Shown: positions 6,405 through 13,583 of the stretch, one piece after another
How the letters are laid out: the number at the start of each line of letters is the position of its first letter
How positions within the stretch are numbered: position 1 is the stretch's first letter
Assembly (NCBI GenBank): GCA_949066965.1
Contig: CARTDA010000003.1
Span: 1 to 64,000 of the forward strand
DNA: 64,000 nucleotides
DNA from: COE1 sp949066965
GTDB lineage: Bacteria; Bacillota; Clostridia; Lachnospirales; Lachnospiraceae
Reading direction: 5' to 3'
Translations under genes and position numbers: made by a program
The notes under the pieces: generated by a model
Database searches by the model: none
What the model saw: only the letters and a program-made list of their open reading frames with translations
Told to the model about the DNA's origin: nothing

Positions 6405-7022
6405 TCTGCTGCACCGGCCTTCCGGATGCGGGGGCGGGAGGATTTTTACCGGTTAAAGGTTCCTGGTCAAATTTGTCAGGGGGATTCCCTCCGTCTGCTG
6501 CACCGGCTTTCCGGATGCCAGGAGCAGGGGACTGGATGCCTGAAGGCTCCGGTTCAAATTGTCGTCTGTTTTCCCTTTGTCTGCTGCACCGGCCTTCCGG
6601 ATGCGGGGGCGGGAGGATTTTTACCGGTTAAANNNNNNNNNNNNNNNNNNNNNNNNNNNNNNNNNNNNNNNNNNNNNNNNNNNNNNNNNNNNNNNNNNNN
6701 NNNNNNNNNNNNNNNNNNNNNNNNNNNNNNNNTGTCTGCTGCACCGGCCTTCCGGATGCGGGGGCGGGAGGATTTTTACCGGTTAAAGGTTCCTGGTCAA
6801 ATTTGTCAGGGGGATTCCCTCCGTCTGCTGCACCGGCTTTCCGGATGCCAGGAGCAGGGGACTGGATGCCTGAAGGCTCCGGTTCAAATTGTCGTCTGTT
6901 TTCCCTTTGTCTGCTGCACCGGCTTTCCGGATGCAGGGGCGGGAGGATGTCCCCGGCTCCGGGTCACTGGTTGGATTTGTCAGGGGGTTCCCCTTGTCCG
7001 CTGCACCGGCTTTCCGGGTACC
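6405..7022. repeat. GC-rich tandem repeat array, period 86-89 bp, with an assembly gap
   Basis: Seven visible copies share the core TCTGCTGCACCGGC followed by TTTCCGG or TTCCGG. Cores start at 6405, 6494, 6580, 6735, 6824, 6910 and 6997 (the last slightly diverged). Alternating unit types give a higher-order period of about 175 bp. A run of 100 Ns at 6633-6732 is a scaffold gap inside the array, so the true copy number is unknown. Both strands stay open for long stretches, but frames are not conserved from unit to unit. I treat it as non-coding, with its left end near the repressor terminator and its right end overlapping the tail of the gene at 6964-7263. Confidence 0.8.
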
Positions 7023-7263
7023 CGGGCGGTAAAATGTCGCCAGCTTCAAGTCCCCAGTCAGACAGGAATTCATCAAGTTCATCCTTAACGGACACCTCGC
7101 TGACAAACATCCTCTCATCATCGCGGATACTGACAGTTACATCCCCAAATTCCACTGATTTCACCCTCAGGATCCTGTATTCGTCAACCGAAAAGCTGTC
7201 AGCCCAGTAGGAGATGGAACCGCCGGCCTCATTTTTCAGGACAATGTCATAATAATCTTTCAT
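6964..7263 (-). CDS. Small prophage protein of unknown function (99 aa)
   Basis: ATG at 7263 follows a purine-rich GGGAGGCGGGAAGGG stretch. The first 75 residues look like a normal beta-rich domain (YYDIVLKNEAGGSISYWADS, then RILRVKSVEFGDVTVSIRDD). The last 25 (LPPGYPESRCSGQGEPPDK) are encoded by the first unit of the tandem repeat array, so the C-terminus has probably been replaced by repeat sequence. No family is recognised. It is last of four tightly packed accessory genes. Confidence 0.55.
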   Translation of the reverse strand: MKDYYDIVLKNEAGGSISYWADSFSVDEYRILRVKSVEFGDVTVSIRDDERMFVSEVSVKDELDEFLSDWGLEAGDILPPGYPESRCSGQGEPPDKSNQ

Positions 7264-7279
7264 CCCTTCCCGCCTCCCT

Positions 7280-7450
7280 TCATTCAGCGTCCCCCATGTC
7301 CGAGGTGTCCTCACGGTATTCCCCGCGCAGGATCCCCCTTATGGCATAGTAACAGGTGTCACAGCAGAGGTCATCGTCACATTCCACGTATTCCATGTAC
7401 CCGCCGCAGTGCGGGCAGGTCCGACAGCCCATGAATGCGCCCCACGTCAT
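7280..7450 (-). CDS. Small zinc-ribbon protein (56 aa)
   Basis: The ATG at 7450 overlaps the stop of the upstream gene in an ATGA junction, indicating translational coupling. Two cysteine knuckles are visible, CRTCPHCGG and CCDTC, separated by an acidic strand (YVECDDDL). This should bind one zinc ion as a zinc ribbon, as in small nucleic-acid-binding or adaptor proteins. The C-terminus is acidic. It is probably a phage accessory regulator. Confidence 0.6.
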   Translation of the reverse strand: MTWGAFMGCRTCPHCGGYMEYVECDDDLCCDTCYYAIRGILRGEYREDTSDMGDAE

Positions 7451-7716
7451 GAGGGCACCCCGCGGCCCGTCTCGACAAGGAAGATTTCCCTGCACGTGTC
7501 GATATACTCGTAGGCAAGGAGCAGGCGTTTCCCCCCGGTTTCCGTGCATGTGTCAAGGACCTCGTCCACCACGCACCGCGGGTCCCCGTCAATGTACAGG
7601 TTCAGTATGTATGCAATGTAGTCAAGCACCTCCGTGCCCGTCCCGCACGTGAGGACCCTGTCCCCGTTGTGCCAGACCGTGAAGCCGGCGTCACCGGCAT
7701 TCCTCAGGTATTCCAT
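7447..7716 (-). CDS. Small prophage protein of unknown function (89 aa)
   Basis: ATG at 7716 is preceded by AGGAGGAAAATAAC, which decides the start over an upstream in-frame ATG. The product begins MEYLRNAGDAGFTVWHNGDR. It has several acidic residues and three cysteines but no CxxC pair and no membrane segment. The middle (VLDYIAYILNLYIDGDP) is probably helical. I recognise no family. It is coupled to the zinc-ribbon gene downstream. Confidence 0.55.
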   Translation of the reverse strand: MEYLRNAGDAGFTVWHNGDRVLTCGTGTEVLDYIAYILNLYIDGDPRCVVDEVLDTCTETGGKRLLLAYEYIDTCREIFLVETGRGVPS

Positions 7717-7717
7717 G

Positions 7718-7921
7718 TTATTTTCCTCCTTCTGGACATGTGTTTTCCAATCCTGAAAATACGGCCACTGCACGGTCTATGAAGCAGCATACCGTGTCCA
7801 CCGCGTCAGCAAAACGCCTGCATTCCATTCCGGTTATTCCTTCGGAGTGGGTGGCAGCCACGGAACTTTCCTTTTTTAGTACATCAATGGCTTCACTTAA
7901 TGTCATGTTTCCAAACTCCAT
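7718..7921 (-). CDS. Small prophage protein of unknown function (67 aa)
   Basis: First gene of the accessory group. ATG at 7921 sits after AAAAGGAGGAAAAA. The product (MEFGNMTLSEAIDVLKKESS, then RRFADAVDTVCCFIDRAVAV) is probably a short all-helical protein. It ends 2 nt before the next gene. No homologue is recognised. Being nearest the right attachment site, the group is a typical place for cargo genes. Confidence 0.5.
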   Translation of the reverse strand: MEFGNMTLSEAIDVLKKESSVAATHSEGITGMECRRFADAVDTVCCFIDRAVAVFSGLENTCPEGGK

Positions 7922-7963
7922 TTTTTCCTCCTTTTTCAATGCGTGGGAAGTGGCAGCCTACTT

Positions 7964-7987
7964 TTCGCAAAAGAATACTTTAACGAA
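7964..7987. other. attR: dif-like site at the right prophage end
   Basis: TTCGCAAAAG (7964-7973), a short centre AATAC and TTTAACGAA (7979-7987) form two inverted arms around a 5-6 bp centre, the geometry of Xer recombination sites. The first 11 bases repeat bases 1-11 of the window exactly, and the second arm differs from the phage arm at 16-25. This is expected if the site is a hybrid of phage and chromosomal dif. The canonical TTATGTTAA XerD arm is absent, but XerS-type sites also lack it. Confidence 0.55.
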
Positions 7988-8004
7988 TAGTTACTACCTG
8001 TCCC

Positions 8005-8034
8005 AAAAGCCCCACATGTTATAGCGAGGCTTTT
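8005..8034. terminator. Bidirectional terminator between prophage and AI-2E gene
   Basis: AAAAGCC (8005-8011) pairs with GGCTTTT (8028-8034) and is followed by a T run on the plus strand and preceded by an A run that serves the minus strand. It most likely ends the AI-2E family transporter transcript. Confidence 0.55.
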
Positions 8035-8068
8035 TATGCACAGAGTGTCTAAATGGATTTTTCGATTG

Positions 8069-9469
8069 TTATTTCAGATCATCCTCCTGATTGTCCTTTG
8101 CATTGTCTTTCTCATTTTCTTTGTTAAGTTTGAGGGTTTCATGTCCCTTTACCAGAATTTTTGTAATCTGGGCAAAGGGCTTCCTGTCCTTTGTGGAGAA
8201 CTCGACAAATTCCTTGGAGCTTGTATCAATATATAAAAGTCTTAGGTATTTTCCAGTTTCCGCAGACAGATTCTTGGATGTCAGCCTTGTTTCAATGAGC
8301 GATTTCATAAATGCAAACAATATTGCAAATATCGGGACGCCGACGATCATTCCCAGGATACCCCAGAGACCTCCAAACAATGTAATGGAAAAGATAACCC
8401 AGAAGCTTGAAAGCCCGGTGGAACTTCCAAGTATCTTGGGACCAATGATATTTCCGTCAACCTGCTGAAGAATGATTACAAAAATCACAAAATAAAGAGC
8501 CTGTAGCGGGTCAATAAAAAGAATTAATAATGTAGAGGGAATCGCACCCAAAAACGGTCCAAAAAACGGAATAATATTTGTAACACCAATAATAACACTG
8601 ATTAGGACACAAAATGGTGTTCCAAGTATGCTGGTCACTGCAAAGCAAATGACACCGATTATGATGGAATCCAGTATTTTTCCCACAAAAAATCCACCAA
8701 AAGTCTTATGTGCAAAACGTACATTGCTGATAAAGCGGTTTGCGCGGTTAACAGAACAAAATGCATACACTATTTTTTTTGCCTGCGCTGCAAACAGTTC
8801 CTTGCTCGCTAATAGGTAAATTGAAATAATAAAGCCGATTACCAGATTCCAGACTTCTTTAAATATAGAATAAACACTCATTGAAACAGATGTAATCACA
8901 TTAACCAGGCCATTCAATTGTGACAGCATTTTCGTGACATCATTAAAACTGTTTAATTGCGGCATTACTTTCGTATTAATCAATGTTGTAAAATCCATGG
9001 AAGACTGATTGATAAAGTCTATCACACTCTTTTGAAATTCTGGATTATCATTTAACAGTTTGGAAATCCATAACCCCAGTGTATTAATATAGCTGGGAAA
9101 CTGCTCCAAAATAATACGGATACTATTTGCAATCTGTGGAATGACGATTGAGAAAAAACTTCCTACCGCCCACAAAACGAGTACATCTGTAATGATAATT
9201 GAAACAAATCTTTTTTGGCTCTTTTTATCCCCTTTTTTCAGGAATTCAAAAAACGGAGTGATCATAGTACGTTCTGTTGCATTTACAATCGGTGCAAGCA
9301 AATATGCAAGAATGAATCCATCAATAATCGGCATTAATATAACAAAAAAATTCTTAATGGTTAATGACAAGCTGGAAAGGTGAAAAATTACATAATAACC
9401 CGCAAATCCTCCAAGTATTACTAAAAAAGCGGTAAGCCCCCATTTCACGTAGGTCTTATTATCTTTCAT
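8069..9469 (-). CDS. AI-2E family transporter (PerM/YdiK-like membrane protein)
   Basis: 466 aa polytopic membrane protein. N-terminal hydrophobic segments (AFLVILGGFAGYYVIF and FFVILMPIIDGFILAYLLAP), a long amphipathic stretch, then a group of C-terminal spans with PFFGPFLGAIPS and GNIIGPKILG motifs are characteristic of the AI-2E/PerM family (PF01594). These proteins are exporters or channels; few have a proven substrate and many do not carry AI-2. The C-terminal 45 residues are charged and cytoplasmic. AGGAG precedes the ATG at 9469. It stands alone and is divergent from the recombinase gene. Confidence 0.85.
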   Translation of the reverse strand: MKDNKTYVKWGLTAFLVILGGFAGYYVIFHLSSLSLTIKNFFVILMPIIDGFILAYLLAPIVNATERTMITPFFEFLKKGDKKSQKRFVSIIITDVLVLWAVGSFFSIVIPQIANSIRIILEQFPSYINTLGLWISKLLNDNPEFQKSVIDFINQSSMDFTTLINTKVMPQLNSFNDVTKMLSQLNGLVNVITSVSMSVYSIFKEVWNLVIGFIISIYLLASKELFAAQAKKIVYAFCSVNRANRFISNVRFAHKTFGGFFVGKILDSIIIGVICFAVTSILGTPFCVLISVIIGVTNIIPFFGPFLGAIPSTLLILFIDPLQALYFVIFVIILQQVDGNIIGPKILGSSTGLSSFWVIFSITLFGGLWGILGMIVGVPIFAILFAFMKSLIETRLTSKNLSAETGKYLRLLYIDTSSKEFVEFSTKDRKPFAQITKILVKGHETLKLNKENEKDNAKDNQEDDLK

Positions 9470-9605
9470 TCGTTGATTACTCTCCTATCTTTTATAAATA
9501 TTGTATTGGAATTATATTGAAAATGGTATAAAATAATTATAGCATATTATCTCTAATATTTATACAAAATTTACGCGCAAAAATAAAATTCAGGAAGCGA
9601 TTAAA

Positions 9606-10667
9606 ATGGAAAAAACAAATAAGACAACCTATCATGATGAAGTCAATAAAAAAAATATTACACACCTAAGGGAACTGCTCGATACCCTTCCGCCATTCTG
9701 TGGGCAATATTTTAGGGGAATGCAGGAATATACATCAAGCCGGACGCGAGTTGCCTATGCGTATGATATTCGCGTATTTTTTGAATATTTACATGAAAGC
9801 AACCCTATTTTCAAGAAAACACCAATAAAAGAATACCGACTTGAAATTCTCGATGAGATTACGAGAATGGACATCGAAGAATATCTTGAACACTGTACAT
9901 ACTACACCAAAGATGGTAAGGAATACATGAATGATGAAAGGGGAAAGGCAAGAAAGTTAGCATCACTAAGGAGCTTTTATAACTATTTTTTCAGGAACGA
10001 AATGATAGAAAAGAATCCTGCGGCTCTTGTAAAAATGCCCAAACTGCATGACAAGGAAATCACACGTCTGGATCCCGACGAAGTCGCGATATTGCTGGAT
10101 ATTGTCGAGACAGGTGAAAAGCTGACAAAAAAACAGCTGCAATATCATCAGAAAAATAAAATACGGGATGTCGCACTTCTGACCCTTATGCTTGGCACCG
10201 GAATACGAGTATCGGAATGCGTCGGTATTGACATTCAGGATGTTGACTTCAAAAACAATGGCATAAAGGTGCGCCGCAAAGGCGGTTATGAGGCAGTTGT
10301 ATATTTTGGTGAGGAAGTAGAGCTCGCGCTCCTCGACTACCTTGAGCAGCGCTCAAATATGTCACCTGCCCAAGGTCATGAGGATGCTTTGTTTCTGTCA
10401 ATGCAGAATAAGCGGATTACCGTGCGCGCCGTGGAAAATCTGGTCAAGAAATATGCTTCCATGGTTACATCCCTAAAGAAGATAACCCCCCACAAACTGA
10501 GAAGCACTTATGGCACTACCCTTTACAGGGAAACTGGAGACATTTATCTTGTGGCAGATGTATTGGGACACAAGGATGTAAATACTACCCGAAAGCATTA
10601 TGCTGCACTTGAAGAAAACAGGCGCCGCCAGGCTGCCAAAGCTGTAACCTTGCGAGAAAAGCGTTGA
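9606..10667 (+). CDS. XerS-like tyrosine recombinase
   Basis: 353 aa. It has an N-terminal core-binding domain (about 25-145) and a C-terminal catalytic domain with the expected residues Arg201 (GTGIRVSE), Lys225, His296-x-x-Arg299 (PHKLRS), His322 (LGHKDV) and nucleophile Tyr332. The length and the long N-terminal region resemble single-recombinase XerS proteins (about 356 aa) more than XerC/XerD (about 300 aa). XerS proteins resolve chromosome dimers at a dif site that lies next to their own gene, and here a dif-like site (attR) is 1.6 kb away. It is therefore the probable chromosome-dimer resolvase, and also the likely enzyme used by the prophage. It is unlikely to be phage-encoded because it lies outside the terminal repeats and has chromosomal base composition. 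Confidence 0.75.
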   Translation: MEKTNKTTYHDEVNKKNITHLRELLDTLPPFCGQYFRGMQEYTSSRTRVAYAYDIRVFFEYLHESNPIFKKTPIKEYRLEILDEITRMDIEEYLEHCTYYTKDGKEYMNDERGKARKLASLRSFYNYFFRNEMIEKNPAALVKMPKLHDKEITRLDPDEVAILLDIVETGEKLTKKQLQYHQKNKIRDVALLTLMLGTGIRVSECVGIDIQDVDFKNNGIKVRRKGGYEAVVYFGEEVELALLDYLEQRSNMSPAQGHEDALFLSMQNKRITVRAVENLVKKYASMVTSLKKITPHKLRSTYGTTLYRETGDIYLVADVLGHKDVNTTRKHYAALEENRRRQAAKAVTLREKR

Positions 10668-10682
10668 ACATTCAAACACGCA

Positions 10683-11057
10683 CTAGTCCGCCCTAAACTC
10701 TTTGGAATAGTACGGAATGATAATATGGCTGCCTGCAACGATATTGTCAGAGGTCAATGAATTTATTTTTTTTATCTCCGCGACATATTCACATGTATTT
10801 TTGTAGTATGCTGTGTCTATGTTATTTTGAGCGATTGACCATAAAGAATCACCTTTTGTGACCTCAATGCTCTTATAGTATTTATAGGATGGCTGGTGTT
10901 CCATATCATTTGCCTCTGTTGAGAAGGAAATCAAAAATATTGATATTGTTATGCCCAAAAATAATGATAATGTCAAAGCTGTGAAATTGCGCCGTACCTG
11001 TTTCATGCGCCGTTGTCTGTTTATAAGCGCCCTTGTTGCATATGGTATACTATTCAT
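10683..11057 (-). CDS. YneA-like LysM protein, probable SOS cell-division inhibitor
   Basis: 124 aa from ATG 11057, chosen because AAAGGAGA lies upstream. A basic cytoplasmic N-terminus, one membrane segment (LTLSLFLGITISIFLISFS) and a C-terminal LysM domain (VTKGDSLWSIAQ to HIIIPYYS) match the YneA layout. YneA in Bacillus is divergent from lexA, is repressed by LexA and blocks division during DNA damage. The same divergent arrangement and LexA-like boxes between the genes support that role here. Sequence identity to YneA cannot be judged by eye. Confidence 0.75.
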   Translation of the reverse strand: MNSIPYATRALINRQRRMKQVRRNFTALTLSLFLGITISIFLISFSTEANDMEHQPSYKYYKSIEVTKGDSLWSIAQNNIDTAYYKNTCEYVAEIKKINSLTSDNIVAGSHIIIPYYSKEFRAD

Positions 11058-11103
11058 AATACATTTCTCCTTTGGATAATGAAAATAATAGAACGAATTT
11101 TCC

Positions 11104-11208
11104 AAACAATTATTCCGAACAGTTGTTTAATACGATTATACGAGGCGAAAATTTGTTTGTCAATAGTTTTTTGAATATTTTGCGAACAATTTTTCGGAAT
11201 ATACGTTT
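11104..11208. promoter_or_regulatory. LexA operator cluster between yneA-like gene and lexA
   Basis: Degenerate copies of the Gram-positive SOS box GAAC-N4-GTTC occur at 11104-11115 (AAACAATTATTC), 11117-11128 (GAACAGTTGTTT), 11184-11195 (GAACAATTTTTC) and 11197-11208 (GAATATACGTTT). The last overlaps the lexA -35 element. Two boxes near each divergent start suggest control of both genes. Confidence 0.6.
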
Positions 11209-11235
11209 GCATTTTTTATAGATATGTGTTATGAT
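11207..11235 (+). promoter_or_regulatory. lexA promoter
   Basis: TTGCAT (11207-11212), a 17-bp spacer and TATGAT (11230-11235) form a good sigma-A promoter 22 bp before the lexA ATG. An SOS box covers its -35 element, as expected for autoregulation. Confidence 0.65.
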
Positions 11236-11256
11236 AGAAAAAAGGAGGCATGAAAT

Positions 11257-11874
11257 ATGGCATATGGAAAAATAACAAATAAACAAAAAGAAATTTTGGA
11301 ATTTATCAAGGCAGAGATACTCAGAAAGGGTTATCCCCCTTCAGTCAGGGAGATTTGCGAAGCTGTCAGCCTGAAATCTACATCTTCTGTCCATTCCCAT
11401 CTTGAGACACTTGAGAAGAATGGTTATATTAGAAGGGATCCGACAAAACCCCGCGCTATTGAGATTATGGATGACAGTTTCCAGATGGTACGGCATGAGA
11501 TGACGAGCATTCCCATCATTGGCACTGTAGCTGCAGGTATTCCGATTCTCGCGGAGCAAAATATAGAAGGGTACTTCCCTATTCCTGCCGAGATGGTGCC
11601 TTCAGGGGAGTCTTTTGTGTTGAAGGTTAAAGGAGACAGTATGATAAATGCTGGCATTTTTAATGATGACCGTATTTTTATCCATGCGTGCAATACTGCC
11701 GAAAACGGTGATACGGTTGTCGCTTTGGTTGACGATTCCGCAACAGTGAAAACATATTATAAAGAAAATGGACACTACAGACTTCAGCCGGAAAATGATA
11801 CGATGGATCCCATTATTCTGGATGAGGTTGAGATTCTTGGAAAAGTTTATGGTGTTTTTCGTCTGTATCATTAA
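11257..11874 (+). CDS. lexA: SOS repressor LexA
   Basis: 205 aa. The N-terminal winged helix-turn-helix (residues 1-65: ITNKQKEILEFIKAEI, YPPSVREICEAVSLKSTSSV) binds SOS boxes. The self-cleavage site is Ala93-Gly94 (TVAAGIP), and the catalytic pair is Ser128 (KGDSMINAG) with Lys165 (ATVKTYY). On DNA damage, RecA filaments trigger autocleavage and de-repression. AAAAGGAGG lies 7 nt before the ATG. It is divergent from the yneA-like gene with SOS boxes between, and followed by a strong terminator that also serves the convergent rsfS operon. Length and motifs are normal. Confidence 0.97.
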   Translation: MAYGKITNKQKEILEFIKAEILRKGYPPSVREICEAVSLKSTSSVHSHLETLEKNGYIRRDPTKPRAIEIMDDSFQMVRHEMTSIPIIGTVAAGIPILAEQNIEGYFPIPAEMVPSGESFVLKVKGDSMINAGIFNDDRIFIHACNTAENGDTVVALVDDSATVKTYYKENGHYRLQPENDTMDPIILDEVEILGKVYGVFRLYH

Positions 11875-11928
11875 GCGGATAAAAACGATATTGGGCGGCA
11901 TACTTCCACACATGGGACTGTGCATAAA

Positions 11929-11966
11929 CAAAACGGTCAAGATAATCAAATTATCCGACCGTTTTG
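11929..11966. terminator. Terminator shared by lexA and the rsfS operon
   Basis: CAAAACGGTC (11929-11938) pairs perfectly with GACCGTTTTG (11957-11966). T tracts within the stem base on both strands make it a plausible bidirectional terminator between convergent genes. Confidence 0.7.
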
Positions 11967-11979
11967 TTGCCACTGTATA

Positions 11980-12333
11980 TTATTGTATATTATTTGCGTC
12001 AACTGTTCTTCCATCCCGCCACATACGTTCCAAATCATAAAAACCACGGCTTTCTTTGTCAAATATATGGACAAGGATATCATTGTAGTCGAGCAGTACC
12101 CAGTTTGCGGTATTGTATCCTTCAATATTTTTAGGGCGAATTCCACAGGCAGCAAGTTTTTCTTCTACATTATCTGATAATGCCTGAATCTGGCTTCGGT
12201 TTCCGCCATTCGTTATGATAAAATAATCGGCAATGGTTGATATTTCATGAATATCAATCAGCTGGATATCTTCTGCTTTTTTATCTTCAAGCGCGTTGAC
12301 AATTGTTTTCAAAGTATCATTTATATTATTCAA
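11980..12333 (-). CDS. rsfS: Ribosome silencing factor RsfS
   Basis: 117 aa, the normal length of the Iojap/YbeB family. Typical blocks are visible: KAEDIQLIDI, TIADYFIITNGGNRSQIQAL, GYNTANWVLLDYNDILVHIF and YDLERMWRDG. It binds L14 and prevents joining of the ribosomal subunits in slow growth. The start is TTG at 12333, overlapping the yqeK stop as TTGA with AGGAGG upstream. It is the last gene of the obgE-yhbY-nadD-yqeK-rsfS run, a conserved Firmicutes order. Confidence 0.93.
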   Translation of the reverse strand: MNNINDTLKTIVNALEDKKAEDIQLIDIHEISTIADYFIITNGGNRSQIQALSDNVEEKLAACGIRPKNIEGYNTANWVLLDYNDILVHIFDKESRGFYDLERMWRDGRTVDANNIQ

Positions 12334-12938
12334 GCTAAGCTTCCTCCTTTATATGTAGTTGTGTTTACACTCACATAACTATCATAGGTAATCTGTGTCA
12401 TTTTATCCATGGGATTTCCCTTTTTCTCAAGGAACTTCAGGGTATTTGACAATATTTTTTCCATTGCCTTATCTATGTCGACAAAAGCAAGCTGACGGAT
12501 TACATCCAATTCCGGAATCGGGTTTCGGGAGGGTTCTATATAATCCGCTATAAATATTATTTTTTCCAGAAGCGACATTTCCGGACGTCCTGTTGTATGC
12601 CAGGTTATAGCCTGTAGAATGTCCTCATCCAATATATCAAATTTATTTTGGGCAATATAGGCACCCACTTTTCCATGTAAAAGATATGGGTGGCTGATTT
12701 CAAAGTCGCTGCATGGAATATTATTTTTCTCACATATTTTAATCTTTTTATCATTATCCATACACTTTGCACAATCGTGGAGCAGCCCGGCAGTTTCTGC
12801 GCGTTTTATAAACTCAGCATTACTGGTGTCAGGATTATATCTCATTGCCATGGCTACAGCAGTATGTGCTACTCCGAGAGTATGCTGATATCTTTCCTTT
12901 GTCAGATGTTTCTTTAAATATTTCTTAATCTTCTTCAT
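12330..12938 (-). CDS. yqeK: YqeK-type HD phosphohydrolase
   Basis: 202 aa HD-domain protein. Metal ligands are visible in RYQHTLGVAHTAVAMA, LLHDCAKCM and ITWHTTGRPEMS, with IADYIEPSR near the end of the domain. YqeK enzymes hydrolyse diadenosine tetraphosphate symmetrically to two ADP, clearing a stress nucleotide made by aminoacyl-tRNA synthetases. It overlaps nadD by 14 bases and rsfS by 4, so the three are translationally coupled. Confidence 0.92.
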   Translation of the reverse strand: MKKIKKYLKKHLTKERYQHTLGVAHTAVAMAMRYNPDTSNAEFIKRAETAGLLHDCAKCMDNDKKIKICEKNNIPCSDFEISHPYLLHGKVGAYIAQNKFDILDEDILQAITWHTTGRPEMSLLEKIIFIADYIEPSRNPIPELDVIRQLAFVDIDKAMEKILSNTLKFLEKKGNPMDKMTQITYDSYVSVNTTTYKGGSLA

Positions 12939-13536
12939 GATACAAACGCTCCTCCTTTATATATTTTGCAACTTTTAAAGGTACATATTCTATAACCGGC
13001 AAATTGTCCATGACTTTCTTCCGAATATCAGAAGACGATATTTCGACCTTTGGCATATTCAGGTAAAGAATATCTGCACCGGATTGAGCCAGGTTACTGC
13101 CCTTTTCTTTTATGGCTTCAAAATCATAGTCATCTCTTACGGCACATACCAATGTACACAATGCAAATATTTGTTCCGGGCAGTGCCATTGTTCTATCTG
13201 GAACAGGGAATCGGCACCTATAATAAAATAGTAATGGATATTCGGGTTCTTATTTGTCAGTGTTTCCAGTGTCTCACAAGTATAAGTGTTTCCTGACTTT
13301 TGTACTTCAATTAAGGACAACTCAAAATCCGGCTTGCCCTGAATCGCCAACCGTACCATGTCCACTCTTTTTTGCGGTTCCAGAACATTTTTTTTCATAT
13401 ATGAATTTCCGCTGGGCATAAATAGAACTTTGTCAAGCCCGATTTGCTCCTGTGCACACCGGGCTAACATCAGGTGTCCATTATGAATGGGATTAAAAGT
13501 ACCTCCCATAATACCGACTTTTCTGTCATTTTTCAT
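12925..13536 (-). CDS. nadD: Nicotinate-nucleotide adenylyltransferase
   Basis: 203 aa. The N-terminal GGTFNPIHNGHL nucleotidyltransferase motif and the C-terminal ISSSDIRK motif define NadD, which makes deamido-NAD from nicotinate mononucleotide and ATP. AGGAGG precedes the ATG at 13536. It follows yhbY and overlaps yqeK, the normal Firmicutes arrangement. Confidence 0.96.
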   Translation of the reverse strand: MKNDRKVGIMGGTFNPIHNGHLMLARCAQEQIGLDKVLFMPSGNSYMKKNVLEPQKRVDMVRLAIQGKPDFELSLIEVQKSGNTYTCETLETLTNKNPNIHYYFIIGADSLFQIEQWHCPEQIFALCTLVCAVRDDYDFEAIKEKGSNLAQSGADILYLNMPKVEISSSDIRKKVMDNLPVIEYVPLKVAKYIKEERLYHEED

Positions 13537-13583
13537 GGAATACCTCCATTATTTTTATGCACAGGGGCACATAGGGAACATTT

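Larger units (their letters stand above)
1..7974 (-). mobile_element. Inovirus (filamentous phage) prophage, apparently complete
   Basis: The sequence shows a Zot-type ATPase, a small coat protein with signal peptide and one membrane segment, a secreted adsorption protein with a Pro/Asp-rich linker and C-terminal anchor, several tiny membrane proteins, a HUH replication initiator with an adjacent hairpin origin, and a divergent Cro/CI-type repressor. This set and order is the inovirus hallmark, and about 8 kb is a normal size. The block is visibly more GC-rich than the chromosome to its right, and all virion genes run on the minus strand. The element is bounded by 11-bp direct repeats at 1-11 and 7964-7974. 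It carries no integrase gene, which fits use of the host Xer recombinase. The left boundary sits exactly at the window edge, so a second copy or more element sequence beyond it cannot be excluded. Confidence 0.85.

Noticed and set aside
6405..7022. Possible CRISPR array
   Set aside because: The units are 86-89 bp and repeat throughout their length, with no unique spacers and no cas genes.
6252..7210. Plus-strand frames through the tandem array
   Set aside because: They cross the N gap, repeat without a conserved frame and have no start signal; they are a by-product of the stop-poor GC-rich repeats.
9606..10667. Recombinase as a phage integrase
   Set aside because: It lies outside the terminal repeats, beyond a chromosomal transporter gene, and has XerS-like length and domain layout.
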